Source of the DNA: JARFVT01 sp036677425
Lineage (GTDB): Bacteria; Pseudomonadota; Alphaproteobacteria; UBA8366; Aestuariispiraceae
Reading direction: 5' to 3'
Assembly: GCA_036677425.1 (NCBI GenBank)
Contig: JARFVT010000012.1
Span: forward strand, 1-64,000
DNA: 64,000 nt
The translations under genes and the position numbers were made by a program. Position 1 is the stretch's first letter. Each line of letters starts with the position of its first letter. This document shows positions 18,721 through 26,999 of the stretch, piece after piece. A model generated the notes under the pieces. That model saw nothing but the letters and a program-made list of their open reading frames with translations. It was not told the origin of the DNA and did no database searches.

Positions 18721-18945
18721 CTAAACCAACATTAACAGCAATATCACGGTGGCATGATCGCCATCACCTCGTGGAATAGTGGGTCTAGTATCAGTAAATT
18801 CCATTATATATAAAATATCTCCAACAACCTCATATCCTTCTATTAGCAGAAACAATAACACAGGAATAGACGTCAATAATTTAGTAAAAGTTAATGGGAA
18901 AGAATGCCATGCAGGCCTAGATAATATTACATTAAACCATTTCAT
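18721..18945 (-). CDS. small membrane protein
   Basis: 74 residues from the ATG at 18945 (MKWFNVILSRPAW), chosen because GGAGAG lies just upstream on the minus strand. Two hydrophobic stretches (about 18-33 and the last ten residues) suggest a small membrane protein. No family recognised. It follows the frameshifted gene at 18993-19474 on the same strand. Confidence 0.45.
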   Translation of the reverse strand: MKWFNVILSRPAWHSFPLTFTKLLTSIPVLLFLLIEGYEVVGDILYIMEFTDTRPTIPRGDGDHATVILLLMLV

Positions 18946-18992
18946 GCATTCTCTCCATTTTTTATGCTTCCTTGACCGATTAGTAATTTTAA

Positions 18993-19474
18993 TCACTTAA
19001 CTATTTCTTTGAACATATTAGGATTAAAATAAAACGCCTCATCTTTTTCAATTAAAATATCATGCTTTAAATACAATGAATCTGCTAACCTTAATGGATA
19101 GCCATTTGTTTCAATCCCATCTATTTTAATTACAAAAGTTACAATATTAAAAGGCCAGCATATCAAACAACTTATTGCTCGTTCGACATAAAAGATAGTT
19201 CCCGTCATTATATTGCGTATTTCATTTGCTGATCCTGCCGGCATATCTAACCCATAGATACGATGAAATTTTTTAATATTATCATCCGAAATATAATTAT
19301 AATATTTTAAAGGAATGAGGGTAGAATATTTTTCCCTATTATATCTGAATAGTTAATATCATCGCTAACATCAAACTCAGGCATCGCATAGTCATTTTGT
19401 TCCCATGCCATTAAACCAATTAATGTGGATATTATGCAAAGGCCAATGGTCTTGCGGATTGTTTTTCCAGTCAT
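18993..19474 (-). pseudogene. exported protein gene broken by a frameshift
   Basis: The first part starts at ATG 19474 behind AGGAG, encodes a signal-like N-terminus (TIGLCIISTLIGLMAW) and runs into a stop near 19309. Codons that continue the protein (REKYSTLIPLKYYNY, then MPAGSANEIRNI to the stop at 18993) lie in another frame that is open from about 19353. A single indel between about 19312 and 19353 explains both. Joined, the product would be about 160 residues. A sequencing error would give the same picture. No family recognised. Confidence 0.65.
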
Positions 19475-19482
19475 ATTTACTC

Positions 19483-19893
19483 CTATTTTTTTGGATCAGT
19501 ATGAATATATGGTATTGTAATATTTGTTCCAAATAATTTATTAAAAATCTGGACTCTTGTATTTACATCTTCTTGAAAAAGAGAATATATAAATGCCGCT
19601 GGCATTGTTGGGATATTTGCAATTATATCAGGAATTTTATGTTCTTTCACTAAAAAATCAACCAACTTATCATGATTAACTGCAAATCTATGCCCGCTGG
19701 GGAGCTTTTTATCGATAAATAGCCCAATCTTATCGCCTTGTTCAATAATTGCTCCAGCTCTACCTGCTGTTGCGGAATGCCCATCTGGCATAAACCAACC
19801 ATAACCTTGTTTCGCAGTTTTATCTTCCTTATGGTCTTCGGCATTATTATTTTTTGCCTGTAAATTTATTTGATAAGGGTTGTTTCTTACCAT
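19483..19893 (-). CDS. hypothetical protein, possible truncated C-terminal module
   Basis: 136 residues ending eight bases before the start of the frameshifted gene. The N-terminus is rich in Asn, Lys and Gln with no signal and starts right at a palindrome (CCATATTAATATGG, 19890-19903) beside the inverted repeat at 19923, which suggests an upstream part was lost. The middle (GYGWFMPDGHSATAGRAGAI) is the best-ordered segment. The arrangement of an orphan C-terminal module followed by small genes recalls toxin-tip/immunity leftovers; that is only a guess. Confidence 0.4.
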   Translation of the reverse strand: MVRNNPYQINLQAKNNNAEDHKEDKTAKQGYGWFMPDGHSATAGRAGAIIEQGDKIGLFIDKKLPSGHRFAVNHDKLVDFLVKEHKIPDIIANIPTMPAAFIYSLFQEDVNTRVQIFNKLFGTNITIPYIHTDPKK

Positions 19894-19922
19894 ATTAATA
19901 TGGGCTTGCCTTTATTTATATT

Positions 19923-20053
19923 TTACGCAAACACGTCGTCGCAACTTCGTTGCTCGGGGTTTGCTAGAACGATATACGCAAGCTACATAATTAAAGGTAA
20001 ACTCAAACCAATCACGAAGTGATTGTAAGGGCGACCGCCCGCCGCGCTTAGGC
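19923..20053 (+). repeat. 125-130 bp inverted repeat, left copy
   Basis: Matches 23162-23286 in reverse complement. Shared core: GTCGTCGCAACTT-GTTGCTCGG, GGTTTGCTAGAACGATATACGC, CCAATCACG-AAGTGATT and AAGGGCGAC-GCCCGCCG. The copies bound a 3.1-kb segment. Short inner dyads (TCACGAAGTGA) suggest a structured or protein-bound element. No reading frame uses it sensibly. Confidence 0.85.
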
Positions 20054-20160
20054 GTAAAATATAACCCCACCCACAACCATCACTTGAAAAATATAAGTTC
20101 TTGTTACATAATATTAATCATATTGGGAGAATTTAATGCGTCTGATTAATATAATTATCA
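20053..20160 (+). repeat. leader/signal-peptide cassette, copy C
   Basis: From the CCCCAC..ACAACCATCACTTG block through TATTGGGAGAATTTAATGCGT and the first signal-peptide codons, this is nearly identical to 21067-21175 and less so to 17710-17780. It supplies the ribosome site (GGGAG) and exported N-terminus for the gene at 20136. Confidence 0.85.
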
Positions 20161-20910
20161 CTGTTATCTTATTTGCGGGAAATGCAGCATTTGCCGAAGA
20201 AAAATCAGTCGAGCATAATTTTGGGTGAAGGTTCGATCACTCGAATGATAAAAGGCAATGAAGTTACAATATATGACTGGCAAATGTTAATGGGCGACGG
20301 CAGTAAAATGACCAGCAGCTGCATCGGCGAGCTTTCATCACCAAAATGCGTCGCCGATACCATACTGGCATGCGAATTTTGGACCGATCGAAGTTATGAA
20401 TGGGATGATGAAACACCGGGTTTTTGGCATCCAATTTGTGACGGAATATTTTTTATTACTGACAGCGATTATCGAAGACCGCATCAATTCCATTGGCCAC
20501 CATCTAGCTCCCCACCTAAAGAAATTATGTTTGAATATCGTATTGCCAGCTTTAAATTAACCGCTAAAAATACTAAGACATTTAGCACATATGGCAGTTA
20601 TCGTGATTGGGAATTTACTCATAAATACAACTCCTTAGAAGCAAGAGGCGATATTGGTGATACTGCGGTTATTTTATATATTAAAAGATGTTGGCCAGAT
20701 ATTGAAATTAGAAAAAAAGGCGATATACTTTCTTGGTGTACTTATAGTGGTGGTTTTGCAAATACTCCTATGGCCTTTATAAGACAGAAAAAAGAAAGCG
20801 GCTGGAATATATTATCCAGCCACTCTCCCCCACATCGTGCCTATAGAGATGGTCATTGGGAAACTGCTACAGATATCCATAAATATCTTGTTGAATTAGG
20901 GGGGCGATAA
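20136..20910 (+). pseudogene. exported protein gene with frameshift after the signal peptide
   Basis: ATG 20136 opens a signal peptide (MRLINIIITVILFAGNAAFA) almost identical to that of the Sel1 gene at 21145, but the frame stops at 20226. The body continues in the +1 frame (IILGEGSITRMIKG to VELGGR, stop at 20910), open from about 20173. A one-base change in the GAAGAAAAATC tract near 20196-20206 would join them into about 250 residues. The body is Trp- and Cys-rich and not recognised. It could be phase-variable (A5 run), a true pseudogene or a sequencing error. Confidence 0.65.
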
Positions 20911-20977
20911 TGGTTATTCTTTAGGGCGATAATAATTAATTCGCGCCAATTCGCCTTTAGAGTTTTTATCTCCTTTC

Positions 20978-21150
20978 CATTTTTCAATTTTAATGCATGA
21001 GTTGAGCAAACAAAATTGCGGTATTCCTAGCTTTAAAAAGATAGTAATTGCCCACCACCGTTAGGCGTACAATATAACCCCACAACCATCACTTGAAAAA
21101 TATAAGTTTTTATTATATAATATTAATCATATTGGGAGAATTTAATGCGT
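20978..21150 (+). repeat. duplicated segment, copy B (vWA 3' end + leader)
   Basis: A degenerate copy of 17605-17780. Bases 20978-21040 repeat the last codons of the vWA 2 gene with substitutions and a small deletion, but here they have no gene in front. The leader and start that follow drive the Sel1 gene at 21145. It shows that the block 'end of the vWA gene plus leader' was duplicated and then separated by other genes. Confidence 0.85.
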
Positions 21151-21491
21151 CTGATTAATATAATTATCGCTGTTATCTTATTTATGGGAAATGCAGCATT
21201 TGCCGATTATAAAGCGGGAAAAGCCGCTTATGATGCGGGCGATTATCAAACTGCTTATAACGAGTGGTTACCATTGGCAGAGGCGGGCGATGCTGAGGCA
21301 CAACATAAAATAGGATATATGTATAAGCTAGGGTATCATGTAAAAATTGATTTAATAGAATCCCAGAAATGGTATTTAAAATCTGCAAATACAGCAATTG
21401 GAACAGGTGGCAGTGAATTCAGTTTAAGTAAAATTCTATTATCGGGTGATTTAACAAAAATTTATTGACCTGCGCCCCAACTTTGTACCAG

Positions 21492-22397
21492 TTAGCCGTA
21501 GAGTCCTTTAGTTAAGTTTTTATCAATTATTTGATCATTTGCAACCATTATGGGGGCATGCCCCCATAATGGTTGGTCGTTTTTATTTTGCAAAGCTTGT
21601 ATTGGGCTTTGCCCATCCAAGGCTGAGTGCGGCCTTACATGATTATAATCATCGCGCCAATCTGCTAATATCTTACGAACATGATGAAGGTCTTCAAACA
21701 GTGTTTCATTTAAACATTCATCACGTAATTTACCATTGAAGCTTTCCACAAACCCGTTTTGCATCGGCTTGCCTGGTGCGATGTAATGCCAATTGATGCC
21801 CATGTCGCCTTGCCATTTTAGTAGGGCATTTGATGTCATTTCCGTGCCGTTATCGCTGACTATTGTATCTGGCTTGCCACGTATTGCTATTATGTTATCT
21901 AACTCACGGGACAAACGATGACCACCGATCGATGTATCAGCCACCAGTGCCAAACATTCTCGGCTGCTATCATCAACAACACATAACATTCTAAAACGCC
22001 TGCCATCCATAAAACTATCACTGACAAAATCAAGCGACCAGCGTTCGTTGACCTTAGAAGGCACTGCAATCGGTGATCTTGTGCCAATAGCACGCTTGCG
22101 ACCATTCCGTTTGCGAACTGCCAAACCTTCTTCTTTATACAAACGCCGAAGCTTCTTATGGTTAAGGTGATAACCCTCACGTGCCAATAAAATATGCAGA
22201 CGGCGATAGCCAAAGCGTTTACGTAAATGCGATAATTCGCGTAATCTGCTGCGTAATACTGCATCATTGGGTCGTACGGATTGGTACCGGATTAAAGATC
22301 GTTCCACGTTAAGCATTAAACACGCCCGCCGCTCACTCACCATAAAATTTGTTCGAAGGTGAGTGACAGCATCTCGCTTGCCAGCGGGCGTTACCAT
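21492..22397 (-). CDS. IS3-family transposase OrfB (DDE catalytic part)
   Basis: 301 residues. N-terminal HTH-like part (YRRLHILLAREGYHLNHKKL), then the rve/DDE integrase core with the three acidic residues in place: Asp in RWSLDFVSD, Asp in TIVSDNGTE, Glu in GFVESFNGKLRDE. Complete at both ends. It is made as a fusion with OrfA by -1 slippage on the A7 run (22397-22403 on the plus strand as T7); free OrfB starting at ATG 22397 is also possible. Confidence 0.93.
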   Translation of the reverse strand: MVTPAGKRDAVTHLRTNFMVSERRACLMLNVERSLIRYQSVRPNDAVLRSRLRELSHLRKRFGYRRLHILLAREGYHLNHKKLRRLYKEEGLAVRKRNGRKRAIGTRSPIAVPSKVNERWSLDFVSDSFMDGRRFRMLCVVDDSSRECLALVADTSIGGHRLSRELDNIIAIRGKPDTIVSDNGTEMTSNALLKWQGDMGINWHYIAPGKPMQNGFVESFNGKLRDECLNETLFEDLHHVRKILADWRDDYNHVRPHSALDGQSPIQALQNKNDQPLWGHAPIMVANDQIIDKNLTKGLYG

Positions 22398-22657
22398 TTT
22401 TTTGCATTCACATCTTTCAACATCGAAATATCCAAATGGGCATCCGCCAGCAAAGATTTTAAACGGCGGTTTTCATCTTCAAGCAATTTTAATCGTTTAG
22501 CATCACTGACTTCCATGCCGCCATATTTTGACTTCCACTTGTAAAATGTACTTTCTGCAATTCCGTGTCTGCGGCAAAAATCTGCGGTGGTAATGCCAGA
22601 TTCCTGCTCTTTTAATATACGAATAATCTGTTCTTCGTTAAATCTACTACGTTTCAT
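22391..22657 (-). CDS. IS3-family transposase OrfA
   Basis: 88 residues: helix-turn-helix (FNEEQIIRILKEQESGITTA, then FCRRHGIAESTFYKWKSKYG) that binds the IS ends, followed by a leucine-zipper-like helix (RLKLLEDENRRLKSLL) for multimerisation. Complete. Overlaps OrfB by seven bases in the -1 frame. Confidence 0.93.
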   Translation of the reverse strand: MKRSRFNEEQIIRILKEQESGITTADFCRRHGIAESTFYKWKSKYGGMEVSDAKRLKLLEDENRRLKSLLADAHLDISMLKDVNAKKW

Positions 22658-22893
22658 TCTGATCTTCCTCCTGTTGAGAAAGACTCTACTTATAAATGGA
22701 CTAATTTAAAGGGCGCAGGTCATTATATTAATGAAGGTTTATGTTGGTTATATTTATCTTTTTTAAAAGAAAATTATTATGCATCAAAAATGATTGAGGA
22801 ATTAAAAAGAAAAAAGATTCCTACTTCACTTTTAACCGCCGCCAAAAACAAAGCAAGAAAGGGAGTGTGTACATCACACCCCCTGCTATGACT

Positions 22894-23304
22894 TTATTTA
22901 ACCTTGGGATCTGTATACGCTTCGCTTGTTTTACTAATTACTTTCTCCAACATTTTCTCCGCTATCGCATCGCCATTTGATAGTTTTTTGGCAATAGCCC
23001 CCGATATTTTACCACCAACGACTTCAACCCCAACTTGCCGCAAACCCTCCATTTTAATTTTTTGCAATGCGGTTGGATTATTCGTAAAAAACTTATTAAT
23101 TGCAACTGGGTTTGTTTGATCGATATTTGCCGATTTTAATGCTTTTTTTATATATTCTACACCTAACGGCGGCGGGCAGTCGCCCTTGCAAATCACTTGC
23201 GTGATTGGTTGGAGTTTTACTTTATAGTTAGCGTATATCGTTCTAGCAAACCCCGAGCAACAAAGTTGCGACGACGCGTTTGCGTTATATATATAAAATA
23301 TCAA
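22894..23304 (-). pseudogene. hypothetical C-terminal fragment beside the inverted repeat
   Basis: 136 codons open, but the first 45 or so are translated from the inverted repeat (23162-23286) and are unlikely to be original coding sequence. The credible part starts near LGVEYIKKALKSAN and runs to the stop at 22894 (GGKISGAIAKKLSNGDAIAE). It looks like the tail of a larger protein whose front was lost. No family recognised. Confidence 0.45.
23162..23286 (-). repeat. 125-130 bp inverted repeat, right copy
   Basis: Reverse-complement partner of 19923-20053 with about four fifths of bases matching by eye. A shorter, weaker relative (GCTCGGGGTTTGCG and flanks) is seen at about 23540-23612. Both copies sit at broken gene ends. 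Confidence 0.85.
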
Positions 23305-23632
23305 ACCCTAGCTCCAAGGCATTTTGAAGCTTACCTTTTTCAAATTTATCCTGAATAGCAGCCCCTTTAGGGTCATATTCGACAAAGGGAATGCCCGGTT
23401 TTTCCAGCATATCTATATAAATATCTGAATATTTTTTTGCATCTTTCTGTAAAATACTTCCCATCTGTGCCGATGACCCATTCCATTTTATGCCTTGTAA
23501 TTGTAATTTTTCCTGATGAGGACGTAGATTTTTCCAAAGCATAAGCCGCCCGCAGCTTAGGTTAGCGCATAAAGTATAAAAAAATTCGCTCGGGGTTTGC
23601 GTAATAATACATCTATATATACATATATTCAT
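23285..23632 (-). pseudogene. hypothetical fragment
   Basis: Open for 115 codons. The first 30 or so fall in repeat-like sequence; the remainder (RPHQEKLQLQGIKWNGSS, then ILQKDAKKYSDIYIDMLEKPG) looks like a real protein tail ending in the inverted repeat. No ribosome site, no recognised family. It may be a fragment of a secreted or toxin-tip protein; this is a guess from context only. Confidence 0.35.
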
Positions 23633-23730
23633 TGATTGTCAATTAATTTTTATGTTTTGTTCTTGTTAAATTATAATAGCATGATATATATTAAAAAATA
23701 ACAAATGTATTTCCGAGGGCTAGAAATAAA

Positions 23731-23765
23731 TAACCCCTCGAAAGCGTAGTGCTAACAAGGGGTTA
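23731..23765 (-). terminator. stem-loop beside tRNA fragment
   Basis: TAACCCCT (23731-23738) pairs with AGGGGTTA (23758-23765) around a 19-base loop, immediately downstream of the tRNA-Thr fragment on the minus strand. It is probably the old terminator of the tRNA gene, kept with the fragment. Confidence 0.5.
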
Positions 23766-23767
23766 TA

Positions 23768-23812
23768 TGGTGCCGCAACCAAGAATCGAACTCGGGACCT
23801 GATGATTACAAA
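23768..23812 (-). other. 3' fragment of tRNA-Thr(TGT), likely attachment site
   Basis: Read on the minus strand this is the exact 3' part of a tRNA-Thr: anticodon loop TTGTAA, anticodon stem TCATC, variable AGGTC, T arm CCGAG-TTCGATT-CTTGG (all pairs formed), acceptor TTGCGGC, then ACCA. The 5' half is missing: bases to the right do not fold as D arm or acceptor. Integrating elements that insert at tRNA 3' ends leave exactly such a fragment at their far end, so this is a candidate island boundary. Confidence 0.8.
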
Positions 23813-24087
23813 TAATATGTAGCTATAACAGGTCGATACTCAGTCACTCTGTGTAGCAAGGAAACTAAGAGTTTTCTTGAAATCCATTGCGATGGTTTAT
23901 CCATAAATACGGCCTTTTATTAATGCCAATTATGCCAAGTATATCTATTTAAATAATTTCTCTGTGATTTTTATTTTATTATTTGTGGCATCCCTCCATC
24001 TGAAGCTTGGCGATTTACATAGACTTAAGAGAGTTAAATGTGTATTTTAAAATCTAAAATTAAATGAATGCATTTATGGGGTATGGA

Positions 24088-24546
24088 ATGTTAAAGAATA
24101 TCGGTATGTTAATCTTAATCTCTACGCTATTTTCAGGTTGTGCTGCCGTGCCAATGGAAGACACTGAAAAAAACCTAGCAGCTAAGCAATTCAACCCGCC
24201 CTCAAATGGAAATGCGGGGCTATATATTTATCGTAATAGCTTTGTAGGGAAATCTTTAAAGAAAGATATCTGGATTGATGGGAAATGTATCGGTGAAACG
24301 GCTCCAGATGTTTTCTTCTATGAAGAAGTTAAAGGGAATATGAGCCACAAAATTTCTACAGAATCTGAGTTCTCTCCTAATGACCTGCTAATTAATGTCA
24401 AAGCTGGTATACATTATTTTATTCGTCAATATATTAAGTTTGGAATATTTGTAGGTGGCGCTGGCATAGAGCTTGTTGACGAGGAAAAAGGCAAGAAAGA
24501 GGTGAGCACCCTAAATATGGCAACACAAGGTACATGTAGTAAATAA
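24088..24546 (+). CDS. DUF2846-type lipoprotein
   Basis: 152 residues from ATG 24088; an in-frame ATG at 24064 would only add an unhelpful tail before the signal peptide. Lipobox FSGC at about 18. The body matches the DUF2846 pattern: GLYIYRNSFVGKSLKK, DGKCIGETAPDVFFYEEV, HKISTESEFSPNDLL, YFIRQYIKFGIFVGGAG. Such proteins are envelope lipoproteins of unknown role. It lies alone, about 275 bases after the tRNA fragment, with no obvious partner. Confidence 0.85.
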   Translation: MLKNIGMLILISTLFSGCAAVPMEDTEKNLAAKQFNPPSNGNAGLYIYRNSFVGKSLKKDIWIDGKCIGETAPDVFFYEEVKGNMSHKISTESEFSPNDLLINVKAGIHYFIRQYIKFGIFVGGAGIELVDEEKGKKEVSTLNMATQGTCSK

Positions 24547-24569
24547 CTAGGAATTATTTAGGTTACGGA

Positions 24570-24674
24570 TTACCAGTCTCTCTCCACAGTAAAACTCTGT
24601 AAGCGTTGCGTTAATCGCACGGCATTATTGAGCCTATCAGCAACATCGGCAAAAACCGAGGGATCAACCATCAT
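24570..24674 (-). CDS. 34-residue peptide, possible gene remnant
   Basis: A short frame whose first ATG overlaps the stop of the upstream 104-residue frame (TAATG). The product starts MMVDPSVFADVADRL and ends TVERDW. Coupling to the gene before it is the only support; it may be the tail of a once larger protein. Confidence 0.3.
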   Translation of the reverse strand: MMVDPSVFADVADRLNNAVRLTQRLQSFTVERDW

Positions 24675-24988
24675 TAACTAGCAACAACTTCAAGAGCAAA
24701 CTTATCTGTCTTAATAGCCCGATTGAAGCGTTTGGATATTTTTACACGCGTGTTGGCAGGAATTTGGGTCGAGCCGTTAGTTTGGTAAGCTTGTTCTGCT
24801 TCTGAAATTTGGAAATCTACGTTTAAACGTTTGAGCGCTTCTTTTGCGACTTGATCAAAGCCACCGGGGGCAGCTAATATTGATTTTCCAGTGAAGCTGT
24901 TAGCTCGTGCCTTAGCATTACCCCATAGCCAACTTTCATCAATTTTCCATCTCGAGTTAACTTTTTCAAAGCACGCCAACCTGATCAT
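24674..24988 (-). CDS. hypothetical protein, unrecognised
   Basis: 104 residues, no membrane helix or signal. Segments WKIDESWLWGNAKAR and GGFDQVAKEALKRLNVDF look ordered; the C-terminus is basic (RVKISKRFNRAIK). No start signal stands out and the front may be missing. It lies between the DUF2846 gene and the broken MFS gene, in sequence with mobile-element character. Confidence 0.35.
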   Translation of the reverse strand: MIRLACFEKVNSRWKIDESWLWGNAKARANSFTGKSILAAPGGFDQVAKEALKRLNVDFQISEAEQAYQTNGSTQIPANTRVKISKRFNRAIKTDKFALEVVAS

Positions 24989-25087
24989 ACGCCCCGTAAC
25001 TATTTTTAGCGTTAATCATCACGTCCTGAATATAGTTTAGCAGAGCGCTCATTTTTAAGTTTTGGCGCTGACAGCTAATAGTTAATT

Positions 25088-26248
25088 CTATGATTTTATT
25101 GATTTTTGAAATAATGCAAAAAAGCATCCACATACTAGAATAGATGCCCCAGCAATAAGCCCATAGGTTAAATCTCCAGTTACATCAGATAACCATCCAG
25201 CTCCAATTGGCCCTAAAGTTTGCCCAATAGCAAAGATACTCGTATAGAGCGCTATTGCTGTTCCCCATTGATTTTGAGGTAGGTTTTTCTTACTGAAAGC
25301 AGTAACAGCTGTTGGTGCTATAAAAAAGGACACACCGAAGATTAAAGCAGAAAGTATGACCCCCAACCAATTGCCTAGGATAAGTGGTATAATCGAACCT
25401 ATACCTGTAGCGAGTGAAGCTAGAGCGAGAGGAATACCGTTGTTGAATTTAGCTAGGACAGCACGCCAAGGAAATGGGGATAACATTACACCAATACCTT
25501 ATGTTGCCCAGCACAAAATAATAAGCTCAACTGATGCGCCTTGGTTTCGTAACCAGGCAACAACAAATGTCATATAAACTATATAACCAGCAGAAAATAA
25601 AAAATAACCTGAGAGTGAAGGCAGAAGTTTGTATATTGGAATAGATATTTCGGTTGTTGCTTGATTAGAAGTTGGCGTGTGAGTGGTGAATGCGGCGTAA
25701 ACCGATGGTATGCATGCTAACGCGCTTAACCCTCCCATTAGTAACCAAGCGTAAGGCCATGAAGAGATGCTCCCTATATCAATTATTATTGGTAATGAAA
25801 TTGCAGTTACAAGAATACCAAAACCAGCACCTGAAAAATAGATAGCTATAGCAAGAGCATTTTTTGAAGTCGAGTGAGGCCAAGTCGTTGCTACGATTGC
25901 CGCGCCTGCAATAAAAACTGGGGCACCGCCTATTCCAGCAAGAAGTCTCATTACAGATAAAATGATAATGTTGTCAGTTACGCCTGAAAGAAGAAGCGCA
26001 ATTGTTGTCAATATCATCCCATATAAAAAAAGAAAGCGGGGAGCAAGCTTTTGATTGAAATATAAAGCTAGCAGGGCACCAAGTAGATACCCCAAAGCAT
26101 TAATGGTATTGATCCAGCCCGCAGTTGTATATGTCCAATGCAAGTCAGCCTTCATGGCTGGTAAAATTAGCCCATATCCAAATCGGGCGAATCCGTTACT
26201 AACTGCTGTACCTAACGCAAGACCAAATATCATAAACCAGACACGCAT
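25088..26248 (-). pseudogene. YbfB-type MFS transporter gene with in-frame stop
   Basis: The two parts, 25502-26248 (249 residues) and 25088-25486 (132 residues), are in the same frame and separated only by TAA at 25499-25501 and four codons (LCWAT, stop, GIGVMLSPFPW). Joined they give about 386 residues with twelve membrane helices, the length of the YbfB/UPF0226 major-facilitator family; GFARFGYGLILPAM near the start is typical. A single TTA or similar to TAA change explains the break. It starts where the TetR gene ends (TAATG), so it was that regulator's likely target. Confidence 0.85.
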
Positions 26249-26817
26249 TAATGCATGCTCGAATTTGAAATTAGTTCTGTAGCAGCAATTAACCCGTAAT
26301 CAATTATTGCTGGTGTTTGTTGGATATAGGCTTCAGAGATAGCTCCATCCCATAAAATTAGTATCTGTTGAGCTTTTAATTCTGCTAAACTAATAGGCCG
26401 TTGGGAAAATAAATGCATCATTATCTGATCTTTGATCCACTCTTTGTGCTGGCCGGCTACTTGGTGGATTTTACTTGCTGGATCAGATGTTTGAAGTGCA
26501 GCATTGATAAATACACAGCCTCGAAAGCATTCGCCTTTTTGAGTTGCCTTTGCAATTTGGAAAAACTGAAAGAGTTTATCATTTGCAGTTATATCTCCGT
26601 CGAAAGCTTTGTATATAGCAGATCGCCGTTGCATCATATACTCTTCTAACACTGCTAAAATTAGATTTTCCTTACTCCCAAACAAATTATATAGAGACAT
26701 TTTAGCAACATCTGCCGCCTCAATAATTTCGCTAATTCCTACGTTCGTGAGGCCTTTTTCATATATTAATCGAGATGTTTCTGAAATAAGTCGATATCGC
26801 GGATTTGTATTTTCCAA
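26248..26817 (-). CDS. TetR/AcrR-family regulator
   Basis: 189 residues. N-terminal TetR helix-turn-helix (about 8-55: SEIIEAADVAKMSLYNLFGSKENL minus its first residues), then a ligand domain with Cys in GECFRGCVFINAA, as in the group that controls efflux pumps. It is translated just ahead of the broken MFS gene and probably repressed it together with itself. Intact. Confidence 0.9.
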   Translation of the reverse strand: MENTNPRYRLISETSRLIYEKGLTNVGISEIIEAADVAKMSLYNLFGSKENLILAVLEEYMMQRRSAIYKAFDGDITANDKLFQFFQIAKATQKGECFRGCVFINAALQTSDPASKIHQVAGQHKEWIKDQIMMHLFSQRPISLAELKAQQILILWDGAISEAYIQQTPAIIDYGLIAATELISNSSMH

Positions 26818-26999
26818 TTCTTTACCTCCATTATGTTTAATTCTGTCTAGCTTTTACTTTATGCCGAAATCATTATATAATTTACATCTTTTGCGGTTAT
26901 TTTTTATAGACGAGTTCAACTAGTTATATTAGAATGATTAAAATTAGGTATATCAGTCTGTCTATTAATATAGATAATTCTGCCGTATGTCTATTGGAA

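Larger units (their letters stand above)
21466..22722 (-). mobile_element. IS3-family insertion sequence (IS407-like), complete
   Basis: 1257 bp. Both ends carry TGACCTGCGCCC as terminal inverted repeats, flanked by a direct TTAT (21462-21465 and 22723-22726). It holds the two overlapping genes of the family on the minus strand, with an A7 slippery run at the overlap. Four-base target duplications and the OrfA sequence type fit the IS407 subgroup. All parts look intact, so it is probably active or recently so. Confidence 0.92.
21145..22891 (+). pseudogene. Sel1-repeat exported protein gene split by an IS element
   Basis: ATG 21145 (GGGAG upstream) starts a signal peptide ending AFA, then a Sel1/TPR-type repeat (GKAAYDAGDYQTAYNEWLPL, then AEAGDAEAQHKIGYMY and KWYLKSAN). 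The frame hits a stop at 21466-21468, the first bases of the IS. If the IS and one TTAT copy are removed, the same frame runs on from 22727 (INEGLCWLYLSFLKENYY and so on) to TGA 22889-22891, giving about 160 residues. The interrupted gene is thus fully reconstructable and the insertion is recent. Confidence 0.88.

Noticed and set aside
18369..19893. toxin/immunity pair
   Set aside because: The order of an orphan C-terminal module with small downstream genes is suggestive, but no toxin fold or immunity family is recognisable, so no call is made.
23813..23900. complete tRNA gene continuing from the tRNA-Thr fragment
   Set aside because: The bases to the right do not form a D arm or the matching acceptor strand GCCGCAA.
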